From NCBI GenBank assembly GCA_004020545.1, contig SAQE01000019.1:1-64000 (forward strand): a DNA stretch of 64,000 nt. The letters run 5' to 3'. The first letter of the stretch is position 1, and the number at the start of each line of letters is the position of its first letter. Shown piece by piece: positions 1 through 7,803 of this stretch. This stretch comes from Mesorhizobium sp. Its GTDB lineage: Bacteria > Pseudomonadota > Alphaproteobacteria > Rhizobiales > Rhizobiaceae. Made by a program: the position numbers and the translations under genes. Below the pieces are notes generated by a model. That model had not been told where the DNA came from. It was given only the letters and a program-made list of their open reading frames with translations, and did no database searches.

Positions 1-496
1 GTGCCGGGGTCGGGGGCGGTTGCAGCGCCGAGGACGTCGATGCCGGCGCTGCCTGCCCGGGGCGCTGCTCCGCCGGGCTGAAGAACGGCTCGTTGGAGAA
101 GTCCAATGGCCTGCCTGTCGACGGCGGCAGCTCGCGTTGCGTCGATCCGGCCCGGATTTGCGGATGGCCGGAGGCCGGCCGTCCTTCGTCGATCGAGACC
201 GAAACGACATAGCGGCCGATCAGCACTCGATCGCCATGCGCCAGCCGGTGCGGGCCGGCCATACGCTGGCTGGAGCCGTTGATGAAGGTGCCGTTGCGCG
301 AGATGTCGTAGAGCCAGAATCCGCCCGCCTGGTAGCGGACCTCGCAATGCCGTCCGGAAATGAACTTGTCCGGATCGGAGAGCGTCCAGTCGCAATTCTC
401 GCGTCCGATCTCGAAGCTGCGGTCGCGGGCGGCGTAGCTCGTCGCGGTGCCCGGGGGCAGCTTGTCGACATTGCTGATCTGGAGCGAGATGAACAT
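1..496 (-). CDS. FHA-domain protein, 3' end beyond the left edge
   Basis: The minus strand reads an open frame from an ATG at 496 to the window edge (about 165 residues). It starts MFISLQISNVDKLPPG and then shows a forkhead-associated (FHA) phosphothreonine-binding domain: SFEIGRE, SGRHCEV, and GTFINGS followed by LAHGDRVLIGRY, at about residues 25-110. A Pro/Ser-rich linker follows. It is divergent from vgrG and lies at the edge of a T6SS locus that already has a TagH-type FHA gene at 15885-17339, so a T6SS post-translational regulation or scaffold role is inferred. The C-terminal domain is not visible, so its family within T6SS is open. Confidence 0.8.
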   Translation of the reverse strand, partial: MFISLQISNVDKLPPGTATSYAARDRSFEIGRENCDWTLSDPDKFISGRHCEVRYQAGGFWLYDISRNGTFINGSSQRMAGPHRLAHGDRVLIGRYVVSVSIDEGRPASGHPQIRAGSTQRELPPSTGRPLDFSNEPFFSPAEQRPGQAAPASTSSALQPPPTPA

Positions 497-807
497 CCGG
501 AAGCGTCGCCGAACTTGGTCAATAAATACTTATCTTCCACGCGATTCCGGACGGAAAACCGCTACGCGCTTTTCCCGGAATTGCTCCGGCATTCTAGCAG
601 CTTACAGGCGCGGCGGGAGAGGAGCGTTTCACACCGGCGCATGGGTGCGGTTTAGCCATCGCTGTTGTTTGGCTGCCAGCAAACCTGTGCTAGGCTGAAA
701 GTGGTCCGGTACGGTGGGGTGCGAAAAGTTCCCGAACGTGATGCGGTTAACATAGCGGGGGCTTCAATCCATCATACTGGCGGCCGCGTCCAGGAGGGGC
801 ACGACCC
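497..807. promoter_or_regulatory. Intergenic region with candidate vgrG promoter
   Basis: This 311-bp gap separates the divergent FHA gene and vgrG. On the plus strand TTGGCT (669-674) and an extended -10 TGCTAGGCT (688-696) are 16 bp apart, a reasonable sigma-70-like promoter about 110 bp upstream of vgrG. A strong Shine-Dalgarno AGGAGGGG (792-799) precedes the vgrG ATG at 808. The half facing the FHA gene is AT-richer (around 520-545) and may hold its promoter, but no clear boxes were seen. The promoter is inferred from motif only. Confidence 0.35.
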
Positions 808-3135
808 ATGCCGAACGAACGCGCCACGGTTGTGCAGACGCCGCTTGGCGGCGATCTGCTGACCTTCACCCATCTCGTCGGCCGTGACGAGATCAGCCGT
901 TGTTTCGCCTATACGGTCGGCTTCGTCTCGAAGAGCCATGATGTCGACCCGCTGAAGATGCTGGGCGGCGCCGTTTCGGTCGAAGGCGAATCCGACCCGA
1001 AGCGCTGGTTCAGCGGCCTCGTGTCGGATTTCAAGCTCACCCGCATCGAGGATCGGCTGGCCTATTACGAAGCGGTGGTCAGGCCATGGCTCTGGTTCCT
1101 CGGCAACACCACCGATTGCCGCATCTTCCAGAATATGACGGCGGTTGAGATCGTCGAAAAAATCTTCTCCAAATACGGCATCGCGAAATTCGAGAAGCGG
1201 CTGCAGGGGTCCTATCCCCAGCGCGAATACTGCGTGCAATACGACGAGAGCGACCTGGATTTCGTGCAGCGGCTGATGGAGCACGAGGGCATCTTCTATT
1301 TCTTCGAGCATGACGAGGGCAAGCACACGCTGGTCCTCTGCGATGCGATGAGCAAGCTGAAGACCGCTCCGGGCTACGACAAGGTGCTCTATAATTTCGA
1401 GGGCCAAGCCTCGCGGCGCGATGTCGAATACATCACCGAATGGATTCCGGGCAGCGCGGTGCGGCCGGGCGCCTACGCCCACACCGACTATGATTTCGAG
1501 AAGCCCGGCGCCGATCTGATGGCGAAATCCGCCCAGCCGTTCAGCCACAAGGAGGCCGCGGGCGAGAACTACCGCCAGCCCGGCGCGCATCTCGATGTCG
1601 GGCGAGGCGACACGATCGCGGGGGTTCGCCGCGAGGAACTTCAGGCGGTGCATCAGCGCTGCACGGCGGTGGGAACCGTGCGCGGCCTCTTTTCCGGCTG
1701 CAAGTTCAAGCTCGAGAGCTTTCCGCGCGACGACCAGAACCAGGACTATCTGGTGATCAGCGCCGAATACCGGCTGTTCGATCCGGGTTACCGGACCCAG
1801 AACGAGGCCCACAGCGAAAATTTCAAGGTCGTGCTGGGCGTGGCACCCACCAAATTGCCCTACCGGCCGCCGCGCATCACGCCGCGGCCGATCATGCGCG
1901 GCCCGCAGACGGCGACGGTGGTCGGTCCTTCGGGCGAAGAGATCTTCACCGACAAATATGCCCGCGTGAAGGTGCAGTTCCATTGGGACCGCCTCGGCAA
2001 GAAGGACCAGAACTCTTCCTGCTTCGTGCGCGTGTCGCAGACCTGGGCCGGCAGCGGCTGGGGGTTCATCCAGATCCCGCGCATCGGCCAGGAGGTCATC
2101 GTCGATTTCATCGAGGGCGACCCGGATCTGCCGATCATCACCGGCCGCGTCTACAACGCCGCCGAGATGCCCCCCTACGGCTTGCCCGCCAACGCGACGC
2201 AATCGGGCTGGAAATCGAATTCCTCGAAAGGCGGCGGCGGTTACAACGAGCTGATGTTCGAGGACAAGGCGGGCTCCGAGCTGGTCAATTTCCAGGCCCA
2301 GAAGGACCATCACCTGCTGATCAAGCACGATCGCAACAAGACCGTGCAGCACGACCAGTCCGACCGCATCGACCACGACGCCAAGCACTCCGTCGGCCAC
2401 AACCTCGACGAGGATGTCGGCAACAACAAGACGGTCAAGGTCGGCGTCGACCAGACGACGAATATCGGGTCGAACGACACCGAAACGGTGGGCGCGAACC
2501 GCAAGCTGACCGTCCAGGCCAACGAGACGATCCACGTCGTCGCCAACTCCACCGAAAACATCGACGCCAACCATTCGCAGACGGTTGGGCTCGTGCAGAC
2601 GGTGACGGTGGGGGCTGCGCGTGTCGATACTGTGGGCGCCGCTGAAGCAAGGACCGTCGGCGCCTCGCAGACGAACACGATCGGCGTAACGCGATCTGTC
2701 AGCGTCGGCACCAATCAAAGTCACGATATAGGGGCAGCGGATAGCTGGACGGTAGGAGCCAGCCAAAGCGTGACCATCGGTGCTGACCAGAGTTTCAGTG
2801 TCGGCGGGGATCACTCGTCGCAGGTCGGCAAGGCGAGACTGGCCAAGATCGCGGCGGACGAGGGGATCGAGGTCGGCGGCGGCTATTCTCTCAAGGTCGC
2901 CAAAGCGAGCAGCGTCATCATCGGTGAAGACGGCGTAATGAAGTACGGCAAGAAGCTGTACGTCGAGGCGGCAGACGAGATTGCCCTGAAATGCGGCGAC
3001 GCCAGCATCGTCCTCAAAAAGGACGGCACGATCAGCCTCAAGGGCAAGGACATAAGGCTCGACGGCAGCGGTGACATCGACGTGCAGGCTAATGGCAAGA
3101 CCAAGATCAAAGGCAGCAGTGTCCACAACAATTGA
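808..3135 (+). CDS. vgrG: T6SS spike protein VgrG (TssI)
   Basis: 775 residues. The trimeric spike tip of the T6SS tail, loaded on the Hcp tube and exported to target cells. The N-terminal gp27-like part (to about residue 340) includes LEHEGIFYFFEH. The gp5 OB-fold follows (about 370-480) with DKYARVKVQFHWDR and VGQEVIVDF-like text (IGQEVIVDFIEGDPDLP). Residues about 520-690 are a long array of short TVG/SVG/TIG-type repeats expected to form the triple beta-helix needle, ending in a lysine-rich beta C-terminus. No extra C-terminal enzyme domain is seen, so cargo is probably carried through a PAAR protein. It begins a plus-strand series with the DUF6484 and TIGR02270 genes. A 916-codon antisense frame is a shadow. 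Confidence 0.96.
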   Translation: MPNERATVVQTPLGGDLLTFTHLVGRDEISRCFAYTVGFVSKSHDVDPLKMLGGAVSVEGESDPKRWFSGLVSDFKLTRIEDRLAYYEAVVRPWLWFLGNTTDCRIFQNMTAVEIVEKIFSKYGIAKFEKRLQGSYPQREYCVQYDESDLDFVQRLMEHEGIFYFFEHDEGKHTLVLCDAMSKLKTAPGYDKVLYNFEGQASRRDVEYITEWIPGSAVRPGAYAHTDYDFEKPGADLMAKSAQPFSHKEAAGENYRQPGAHLDVGRGDTIAGVRREELQAVHQRCTAVGTVRGLFSGCKFKLESFPRDDQNQDYLVISAEYRLFDPGYRTQNEAHSENFKVVLGVAPTKLPYRPPRITPRPIMRGPQTATVVGPSGEEIFTDKYARVKVQFHWDRLGKKDQNSSCFVRVSQTWAGSGWGFIQIPRIGQEVIVDFIEGDPDLPIITGRVYNAAEMPPYGLPANATQSGWKSNSSKGGGGYNELMFEDKAGSELVNFQAQKDHHLLIKHDRNKTVQHDQSDRIDHDAKHSVGHNLDEDVGNNKTVKVGVDQTTNIGSNDTETVGANRKLTVQANETIHVVANSTENIDANHSQTVGLVQTVTVGAARVDTVGAAEARTVGASQTNTIGVTRSVSVGTNQSHDIGAADSWTVGASQSVTIGADQSFSVGGDHSSQVGKARLAKIAADEGIEVGGGYSLKVAKASSVIIGEDGVMKYGKKLYVEAADEIALKCGDASIVLKKDGTISLKGKDIRLDGSGDIDVQANGKTKIKGSSVHNN

Positions 3136-3154
3136 AGATATCGAGGGCTGAGCG

Positions 3155-3577
3155 ATGGACCTTATCGAGCGTATTGACGGCGTGGTCATCGGTTTGCTGA
3201 TTGGCTTCGATGACGGCTCGCCGCTCGTCGTTTTCGTCGACAATCCCAGCGACACGGCCGTAAGGGCCCGCAGCCTCGCTGTTCTCGACGCTTCGTCTGT
3301 CGGCTCGGAAGTGGCGCTGCTGTTCGAAGCGGGCGACCCCTCCCGGCCGCTTGTCGTGGGGCGGATAGTCGATCCGCGCCCCAATGCGTGTCCCGTTGAA
3401 GTGTTGCGTGACGGCGAGACAGTGACGCTGGACGCGCGCGATCGCATCGAACTCCGGTGTGGTTTGGCGTCTATTATTCTGGAGAAGAACGGGCGAGTTT
3501 CCATCCGCGGTACACAGCTCAACAGTCACGCCACCGGGACGAACTGGATACGGGGGGCGGCCGTTCACCTGAATTAG
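3155..3577 (+). CDS. DUF6484-type T6SS accessory protein
   Basis: 140 residues, starting 19 bp after vgrG. The text is beta-rich (RIDGVVIGLLIGFDDGSPLV, and later LRDGETVTLDARDRIEL) and resembles small OB/beta proteins found next to vgrG and TIGR02270 genes in T6SS islands, annotated DUF6484. A central segment GDPSRPLVVGRI echoes the gp5 OB-fold motif of VgrG. The C-terminal part IILEKNGRVSIRGTQL resembles the end of a VgrG needle. A role in spike assembly or cargo adaptation is inferred from position; no enzymatic motif is visible. Confidence 0.75.
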   Translation: MDLIERIDGVVIGLLIGFDDGSPLVVFVDNPSDTAVRARSLAVLDASSVGSEVALLFEAGDPSRPLVVGRIVDPRPNACPVEVLRDGETVTLDARDRIELRCGLASIILEKNGRVSIRGTQLNSHATGTNWIRGAAVHLN

Positions 3578-3586
3578 GCCGAACCG

Positions 3587-4747
3587 ATGCAGCGCCTTGC
3601 AACGATCCCAGCCATCGTGGACCAGCACGCGGAGGATGCAGCTTTCCTCTGGTCGCGGCGATGCCGCGAGATTGACGGGCCGATTCTTGGCGAAAACGAC
3701 ATTGGCCGCATAGACCAGCGCCTCGACGCCAACCTCGAGGGCCTGTTCGCATCTGGCGAAGCTGCGTGGGCGGCGGCGAACGCGCGTTTCTCGGACTACA
3801 AGGAGGCTCCCGAACTCTTTGTCATGGCCTGCTTGGCTCTCCGCTGGGAACTGGAAAAGTCGGTTGCCGCGGTGATCGAGGCCGCTGCCACGCTTGGCGA
3901 AATGGGAATTAAGGCTGTCTCGGGCGCTATTGCCAGGACACCGCGCGAAAAACTCCGACCTTTTGTCGCAAAATGGGTCGACTCCAGAGAAACGATGCTC
4001 AAGTGCATCGGGCTCGCGGCGCTCTGGCATCATCGCAGCGATGCCGGGCCGCGCCTCGGTGAGTTGGTCGCGAACGGCCAGACTGAGGTCCGAGTCCGGG
4101 CGCTGCGGTTGGCCGGCGCATTGCGCCGCCGAGATTTGCTACCAGTCGTAGCTGAGTGTCTCGCTGCCGATCAGCCGCGGGAACGGTTCGCGGCCTCGTT
4201 CGCCGCTTGTCTGCTCGGCGCGGGCCGTGCGTCCCTACCTGTCCTGGATGATTTGCTTGCCTCTGCCGGCGTTTCTCCAAGTGAGGTGATCGATATCCGA
4301 TTGCTCGCCTCGGCGGGGCCGCCCGCGAAGGCCTGGCTTCAAAAATATCTGAATCAGCCCTTGTTGCGACAGCGGGCGCTGTCTGCCACTGGGATGCTTG
4401 GCGATAGGTCGATCGTCCCATGGCTGATGGAACGCATGCGCGAGCCGCAATGCGCTTATGCGGCGGGCCTTGCCTGGCGTGATTTGTTCGAGGTCGATTT
4501 CAACGACACCGACGTCTTCATTGTTGATCCAGCATTCCTCGGAGAGGAATTCGCCGACATCGAGTCGCCGCTTCCATCCGCCGATCGCGCGAATGCATGG
4601 TGGGACGAAGGACGGGGACCGGGCAAACACAAACCGTTCCGCTCGATGCGCAAGCAGCGGCTTGTGGCCATTCAGGCCTCTTTCGACAATCCCAAACTCC
4701 CGTTGGCCAACTGGCGGCGCACGCAGCGTTTCCCAGCTTGGATGTAA
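3587..4747 (+). CDS. TIGR02270 family HEAT-like repeat protein
   Basis: 386 residues, 9 bp after the DUF6484 gene. The sequence opens IPAIVDQHAEDAAFLWSRR, the usual start of TIGR02270 proteins, and continues as an alpha-helical solenoid of HEAT-like repeats (for example VRVRALRLAGALRRRDLLP). The C-terminal part carries the family-typical PDPAxL/VDPAFLGEEF and WW-containing segments. These proteins occur almost only beside T6SS spike genes and are thought to be adaptors or chaperones, but the molecular role is not established. Its stop is 1 bp from that of the convergent ketoacyl-synthase-like gene. Codon use appears less GC-biased than in the core tss genes. Confidence 0.82.
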   Translation: MQRLATIPAIVDQHAEDAAFLWSRRCREIDGPILGENDIGRIDQRLDANLEGLFASGEAAWAAANARFSDYKEAPELFVMACLALRWELEKSVAAVIEAAATLGEMGIKAVSGAIARTPREKLRPFVAKWVDSRETMLKCIGLAALWHHRSDAGPRLGELVANGQTEVRVRALRLAGALRRRDLLPVVAECLAADQPRERFAASFAACLLGAGRASLPVLDDLLASAGVSPSEVIDIRLLASAGPPAKAWLQKYLNQPLLRQRALSATGMLGDRSIVPWLMERMREPQCAYAAGLAWRDLFEVDFNDTDVFIVDPAFLGEEFADIESPLPSADRANAWWDEGRGPGKHKPFRSMRKQRLVAIQASFDNPKLPLANWRRTQRFPAWM

Positions 4748-4748
4748 C

Positions 4749-5798
4749 TCAGTCGAAATTGACCCGGCTAACCAGCGCGGCGGCGCGCAATCCTGCTTCG
4801 GAGGCGATCTCGCACATAGCCACCGGACCGGGCGCATAGCCGGCAGTGAAACTGTCTGCTGCCACAAGCAAAGCCAAGGCTCCGCCGGCTGCTCCTACGT
4901 CGCCAACGGTCATCGCCGGATAGGCAACCGGCAGGATTTCGCGCCGGGTGCGGTAGAAGCGCGACCGCGCTATGTTTGCCTCCCATCCGCTATACCGCTC
5001 CCCATTGCCGTTGCTGACGACAAAGACGATGTCGGGCTCGCGTGGGCCGTTGCCAACTCCGTTCAACGCACCCCGAAGCGCGCCAAGCAGAGCTTTGCCC
5101 TGGCTGTACCGCTCCGTCAGGACACTATCCGCTTCCTGTGCAAAACCGACGCCGTGGATGGCGGCGATATCTGGCGACTTCGGATCGGGCCTTGATTGTA
5201 GGCAAACAAAGGCCGCCGCCTCTCCAGGAACAAGCCCTTGAGGGTTGTCAGAACCTTTCAGCCGTCCCGATGCAGCCAGCCGAGAGATGTCCTTGTCATT
5301 GACCAAACTATCGACTCCGCCGAGCAAGACGTGCTCGACGCCGGGACGGCCAAGCAACTCTGACAGTTGATCCAACACGCCGATGCTTGCTGCCGCACCG
5401 CCGTCGATCGCGCGCGACGCCTCATGGAACGGGCCGCCGCATGCGCTCATGACGGCATCCAGGAAACCAGAGGGGGTGTATTCTTCGAAGGCGACATGGT
5501 TCCTAAACTTTTCCGGCAAAACAAGCATCAGCACGGTCGTGTGTGGATAAGCTGCCGTCGAAGCGAGCGCGTCCGAGATGGCGCGCGCAGCCATGTTGAC
5601 CAGCCAGTCCCAATCCGTGGCTCTCAGCGACCAGTGGCTGGGGATGCGCGAGACGGTCTGCGATGCACCCATAGGCTCGGCTAGCAGATACTCTTCATAC
5701 GCGGAGAGGCCAGCACGAATAGCAGCCAATGCTTGACGCCGGTTCAGGCCCGCGGGTGTCACGGCGCCACCGCCGGTGATGTATAGCGGCCGTTTCAT
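4749..5798 (-). CDS. T6SS-associated ketoacyl-synthase-fold pseudoenzyme
   Basis: 349 residues from ATG 5798, which overlaps the DUF2169 stop (ATGA); a GTG at 5807 is an alternative. The N-terminus PLYITGGGAVTPAGLN and the LLGGVDSLVN and LVPGEAAAFVCL segments are those of beta-ketoacyl synthases. The expected nucleophile Cys is replaced: the position reads GGAAAS (about residues 133-138). The HGTGT-like site reads SNGNGERYSGWE and the KxNxGH-like site reads AMTVGDVGAAG, so neither active-site His is present. It is therefore probably a binding or scaffold protein. Such thiolase-fold proteins recur with DUF2169/DUF4150 genes in T6SS clusters. It is last in the minus-strand series. Confidence 0.85.
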   Translation of the reverse strand: MKRPLYITGGGAVTPAGLNRRQALAAIRAGLSAYEEYLLAEPMGASQTVSRIPSHWSLRATDWDWLVNMAARAISDALASTAAYPHTTVLMLVLPEKFRNHVAFEEYTPSGFLDAVMSACGGPFHEASRAIDGGAAASIGVLDQLSELLGRPGVEHVLLGGVDSLVNDKDISRLAASGRLKGSDNPQGLVPGEAAAFVCLQSRPDPKSPDIAAIHGVGFAQEADSVLTERYSQGKALLGALRGALNGVGNGPREPDIVFVVSNGNGERYSGWEANIARSRFYRTRREILPVAYPAMTVGDVGAAGGALALLVAADSFTAGYAPGPVAMCEIASEAGLRAAALVSRVNFD

Positions 5799-6883
5799 GG
5801 CAGCCACGCCGGACGGCCGGTAACGGTGCCGTCAGTTCCGCGCAGCGCAAAATAGTCCTTGCCCTTTCGCTTCGCCGCGATCAGCGCCGGCGTGACATGA
5901 CCAAAGACAAGTTCGCGCAGCGCGGGCCGGTTGCGCAGCGTCGTTACGGTTATTCGCGCCTTCAGCGTCACCCGAAACAAGTCGGGTTCGATGATGATCG
6001 TATCCGCCTTGAAAACCGTGTCCTCGACGCGGTCGTCGAAGATCAGGCGGATGGGCGCGATCACGCGCGGCAGTTTGAACTTCCACCGGCCGCCGGGGGT
6101 GAGACCGATCAAAGTAACATCTTCTCCGCCGTTGAGGTCCGTGAGCTGCTGATCCGCGGGTGCAGCAAGATTGTAACGCGGATCGAAATCCTTCGGCGGC
6201 AAGGGCCATTGGGTGTCGATCCAAGCCTGATCGTAGGTCCCTGCGAAAGACAGGCGCGGCTGCCACCCGCGCCCAAGTGCTCCAAAACCGGCCGGCCGCG
6301 GCTTATCCGAGGGACTCAAGAACGGCTCACCAGGATAAGTTATGTTTGGCGCCTGCGTCTGGACTGCCGGATCGGCCGAGCGGGCATGGGCGAAGCCCAC
6401 TCCCAGCGGGTTGCGAGGATCGGTCTTTAGATCGGCGGTGGTGCCCCCGTACGTGCGTTCATAAACTATGGGCATCTGTGTAAATGGATGTGGGGTGCTG
6501 TAACTGCCGGCATCGTAGATCCGGTCGCCGACAATATTGAGCACCTTTTGCATCGGTCCGAACTTCAAACCCGCTTGCATTTCTCGAACCGGCTTTCCGT
6601 TCGGCGCGTATGCGGTACCGTTGACGATGATGTCGACGCTAGGCTTCAGCATTGCGATATCGGCCTCGTAACGCGTCGACGAACGGGAAGGATCGCCGAA
6701 AAAGACATCGCTGAGCGTTACTGGCAGTTGTTCATTGGCCGGCTCCACGGAGATCATTTCATCCGCACCTTGGAAGCTCGCAGAGAACAGGCCCAGGAAA
6801 ACCTCCTGACCGTCGGCATTAGGCAATGTGTAAGACCCGACCGCGAACGGCGTACGATTCTCCAACCAGACAGCAAAGCTCAT
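5795..6883 (-). CDS. DUF2169 domain protein (T6SS cargo adaptor candidate)
   Basis: 362 residues. The start MSFAVWLENRTPFAVGSY, the middle DPRNPLGVGFA, and FGALGRGWQPRLSFAGTYD are typical of the DUF2169 family, which in T6SS loci sits with PAAR-like DUF4150 proteins and is considered a probable adaptor or chaperone for loading effectors onto VgrG. There is no signal peptide and no catalytic motif. The stop overlaps the start of the following ketoacyl-synthase-like gene, and the gene begins 3 bp after a small upstream gene, so it is part of the cargo operon. Confidence 0.85.
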   Translation of the reverse strand: MSFAVWLENRTPFAVGSYTLPNADGQEVFLGLFSASFQGADEMISVEPANEQLPVTLSDVFFGDPSRSSTRYEADIAMLKPSVDIIVNGTAYAPNGKPVREMQAGLKFGPMQKVLNIVGDRIYDAGSYSTPHPFTQMPIVYERTYGGTTADLKTDPRNPLGVGFAHARSADPAVQTQAPNITYPGEPFLSPSDKPRPAGFGALGRGWQPRLSFAGTYDQAWIDTQWPLPPKDFDPRYNLAAPADQQLTDLNGGEDVTLIGLTPGGRWKFKLPRVIAPIRLIFDDRVEDTVFKADTIIIEPDLFRVTLKARITVTTLRNRPALRELVFGHVTPALIAAKRKGKDYFALRGTDGTVTGRPAWLP

Positions 6884-6886
6884 TGC

Positions 6887-7369
6887 TCAGCACCAGACTC
6901 CGTTCTCGTCCTTTCCGATCGGCCAGTACGGCATGCAGGCGATCAGGCGCACCAGTTCCTTCTTCTTGGCGTCGATAAGCCATTGAAGCAGCAGGGTTTC
7001 GGGATAGACGATTTCCCCGGAGCCTTTGTTGGCGTCGCAGCAATCGAGCCAGTAATTGCGTACGATCCAAATCACGTTCCCGTGCGCGGCTGCGCCAGCC
7101 GCGCGTTTCATGAACGCTTTGCGTAAGGCCTCCTCGCGACCCAATCCCTGCTGTTCTTGTGCCTTGACTGTGTCGGCCCACCAGGGCACCGCGATCTCGT
7201 AGGCCGTTTGGATATCTTCCAGGTAGCCATCGAAAAGGTCCTGGTGCCGCTGAGAACTCTGAGCGAGCTTGCGCGCCGCGATTTTCGCATCCCTCGGCTC
7301 GACGCAGCCGGGTTGGCGCAGCAGGCGGTGAATGCCGCGATCGGTCTCAAAATAGGTGATCAACGCCAT
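6887..7369 (-). CDS. Hypothetical protein in T6SS cargo operon (160 aa)
   Basis: 160 residues; the ATG overlaps the stop of the preceding gene as ATGA, so the two are translationally coupled. The protein is mostly helical, with aromatic clusters (PWWADTVKAQ, IVRNYWLDCCDANKG) and no signal peptide or membrane segment. I do not recognise a family. Its place between a PAAR-like effector candidate, another small protein and DUF2169 makes it either an immunity protein or an accessory subunit. The text GNVIWIVRNYWLDCCDANKGSG... resembles short proteins sometimes found near DUF4150 genes, but that is only an impression. Confidence 0.7.
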   Translation of the reverse strand: MALITYFETDRGIHRLLRQPGCVEPRDAKIAARKLAQSSQRHQDLFDGYLEDIQTAYEIAVPWWADTVKAQEQQGLGREEALRKAFMKRAAGAAAHGNVIWIVRNYWLDCCDANKGSGEIVYPETLLLQWLIDAKKKELVRLIACMPYWPIGKDENGVWC

Positions 7370-7791
7370 CAGGTGATCTCCTCGTCCTGGTCGAGCCCGA
7401 TCGGCACAAAGACGAAGCCATTGACCACCGTGGTCAAATCGGGCGCCTTACTGGGGATATCGTCGATCAGCAAATCGATGTGGCCGGCATAGCGCGCGCT
7501 GTCCCCGAGGTCGTCTACGCCCCATTTTTCCTCGGCCGATTTCTCGGCCTGCTCGACGAATTCGTGCTCGTTCTTTCGGTTCAGGTTCTCCACCTCGAAA
7601 TAGTATTTCCGAAAGACATGCAGAAAGCGCGGATGTCCGGAAATTCCAGTCGGCCAAATTAGCGAGGTCGCATCGATGGTTTCGGCTGCGACGATGCCTC
7701 TCCACCAGGCTTTGATTTCAGGCAGGAGCGTCCGCAATTCGGCGATATAGCGCTGCTGGATATCATCGTAGCTCTTGGCGATTACGATCAT
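7369..7791 (-). CDS. Hypothetical protein next to PAAR-like effector (140 aa)
   Basis: 140 residues, acidic toward the C-terminus (LDQDEEIT at the end) and without signal peptide or membrane segment. It starts 12 bp after the PAAR-like gene and is coupled to the next small gene. Small acidic proteins directly downstream of a toxin gene are often cognate immunity proteins, so that is the leading guess; an alternative is a structural adaptor. No family is recognised. Motifs such as LLPEIKAWWRG and YYFEVENLNRKNE suggest a mixed alpha/beta fold. Confidence 0.7.
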   Translation of the reverse strand: MIVIAKSYDDIQQRYIAELRTLLPEIKAWWRGIVAAETIDATSLIWPTGISGHPRFLHVFRKYYFEVENLNRKNEHEFVEQAEKSAEEKWGVDDLGDSARYAGHIDLLIDDIPSKAPDLTTVVNGFVFVPIGLDQDEEIT

Positions 7792-7803
7792 GGTTTCACT
7801 CCC

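Noticed and set aside
772-3522. 916-codon open frame on the minus strand opposite vgrG
   Set aside because: Long antisense frames are usual in high-GC coding DNA; its composition is Arg/Ala/Leu/Asp-rich and unlike a protein family, whereas the plus strand is a clear VgrG.
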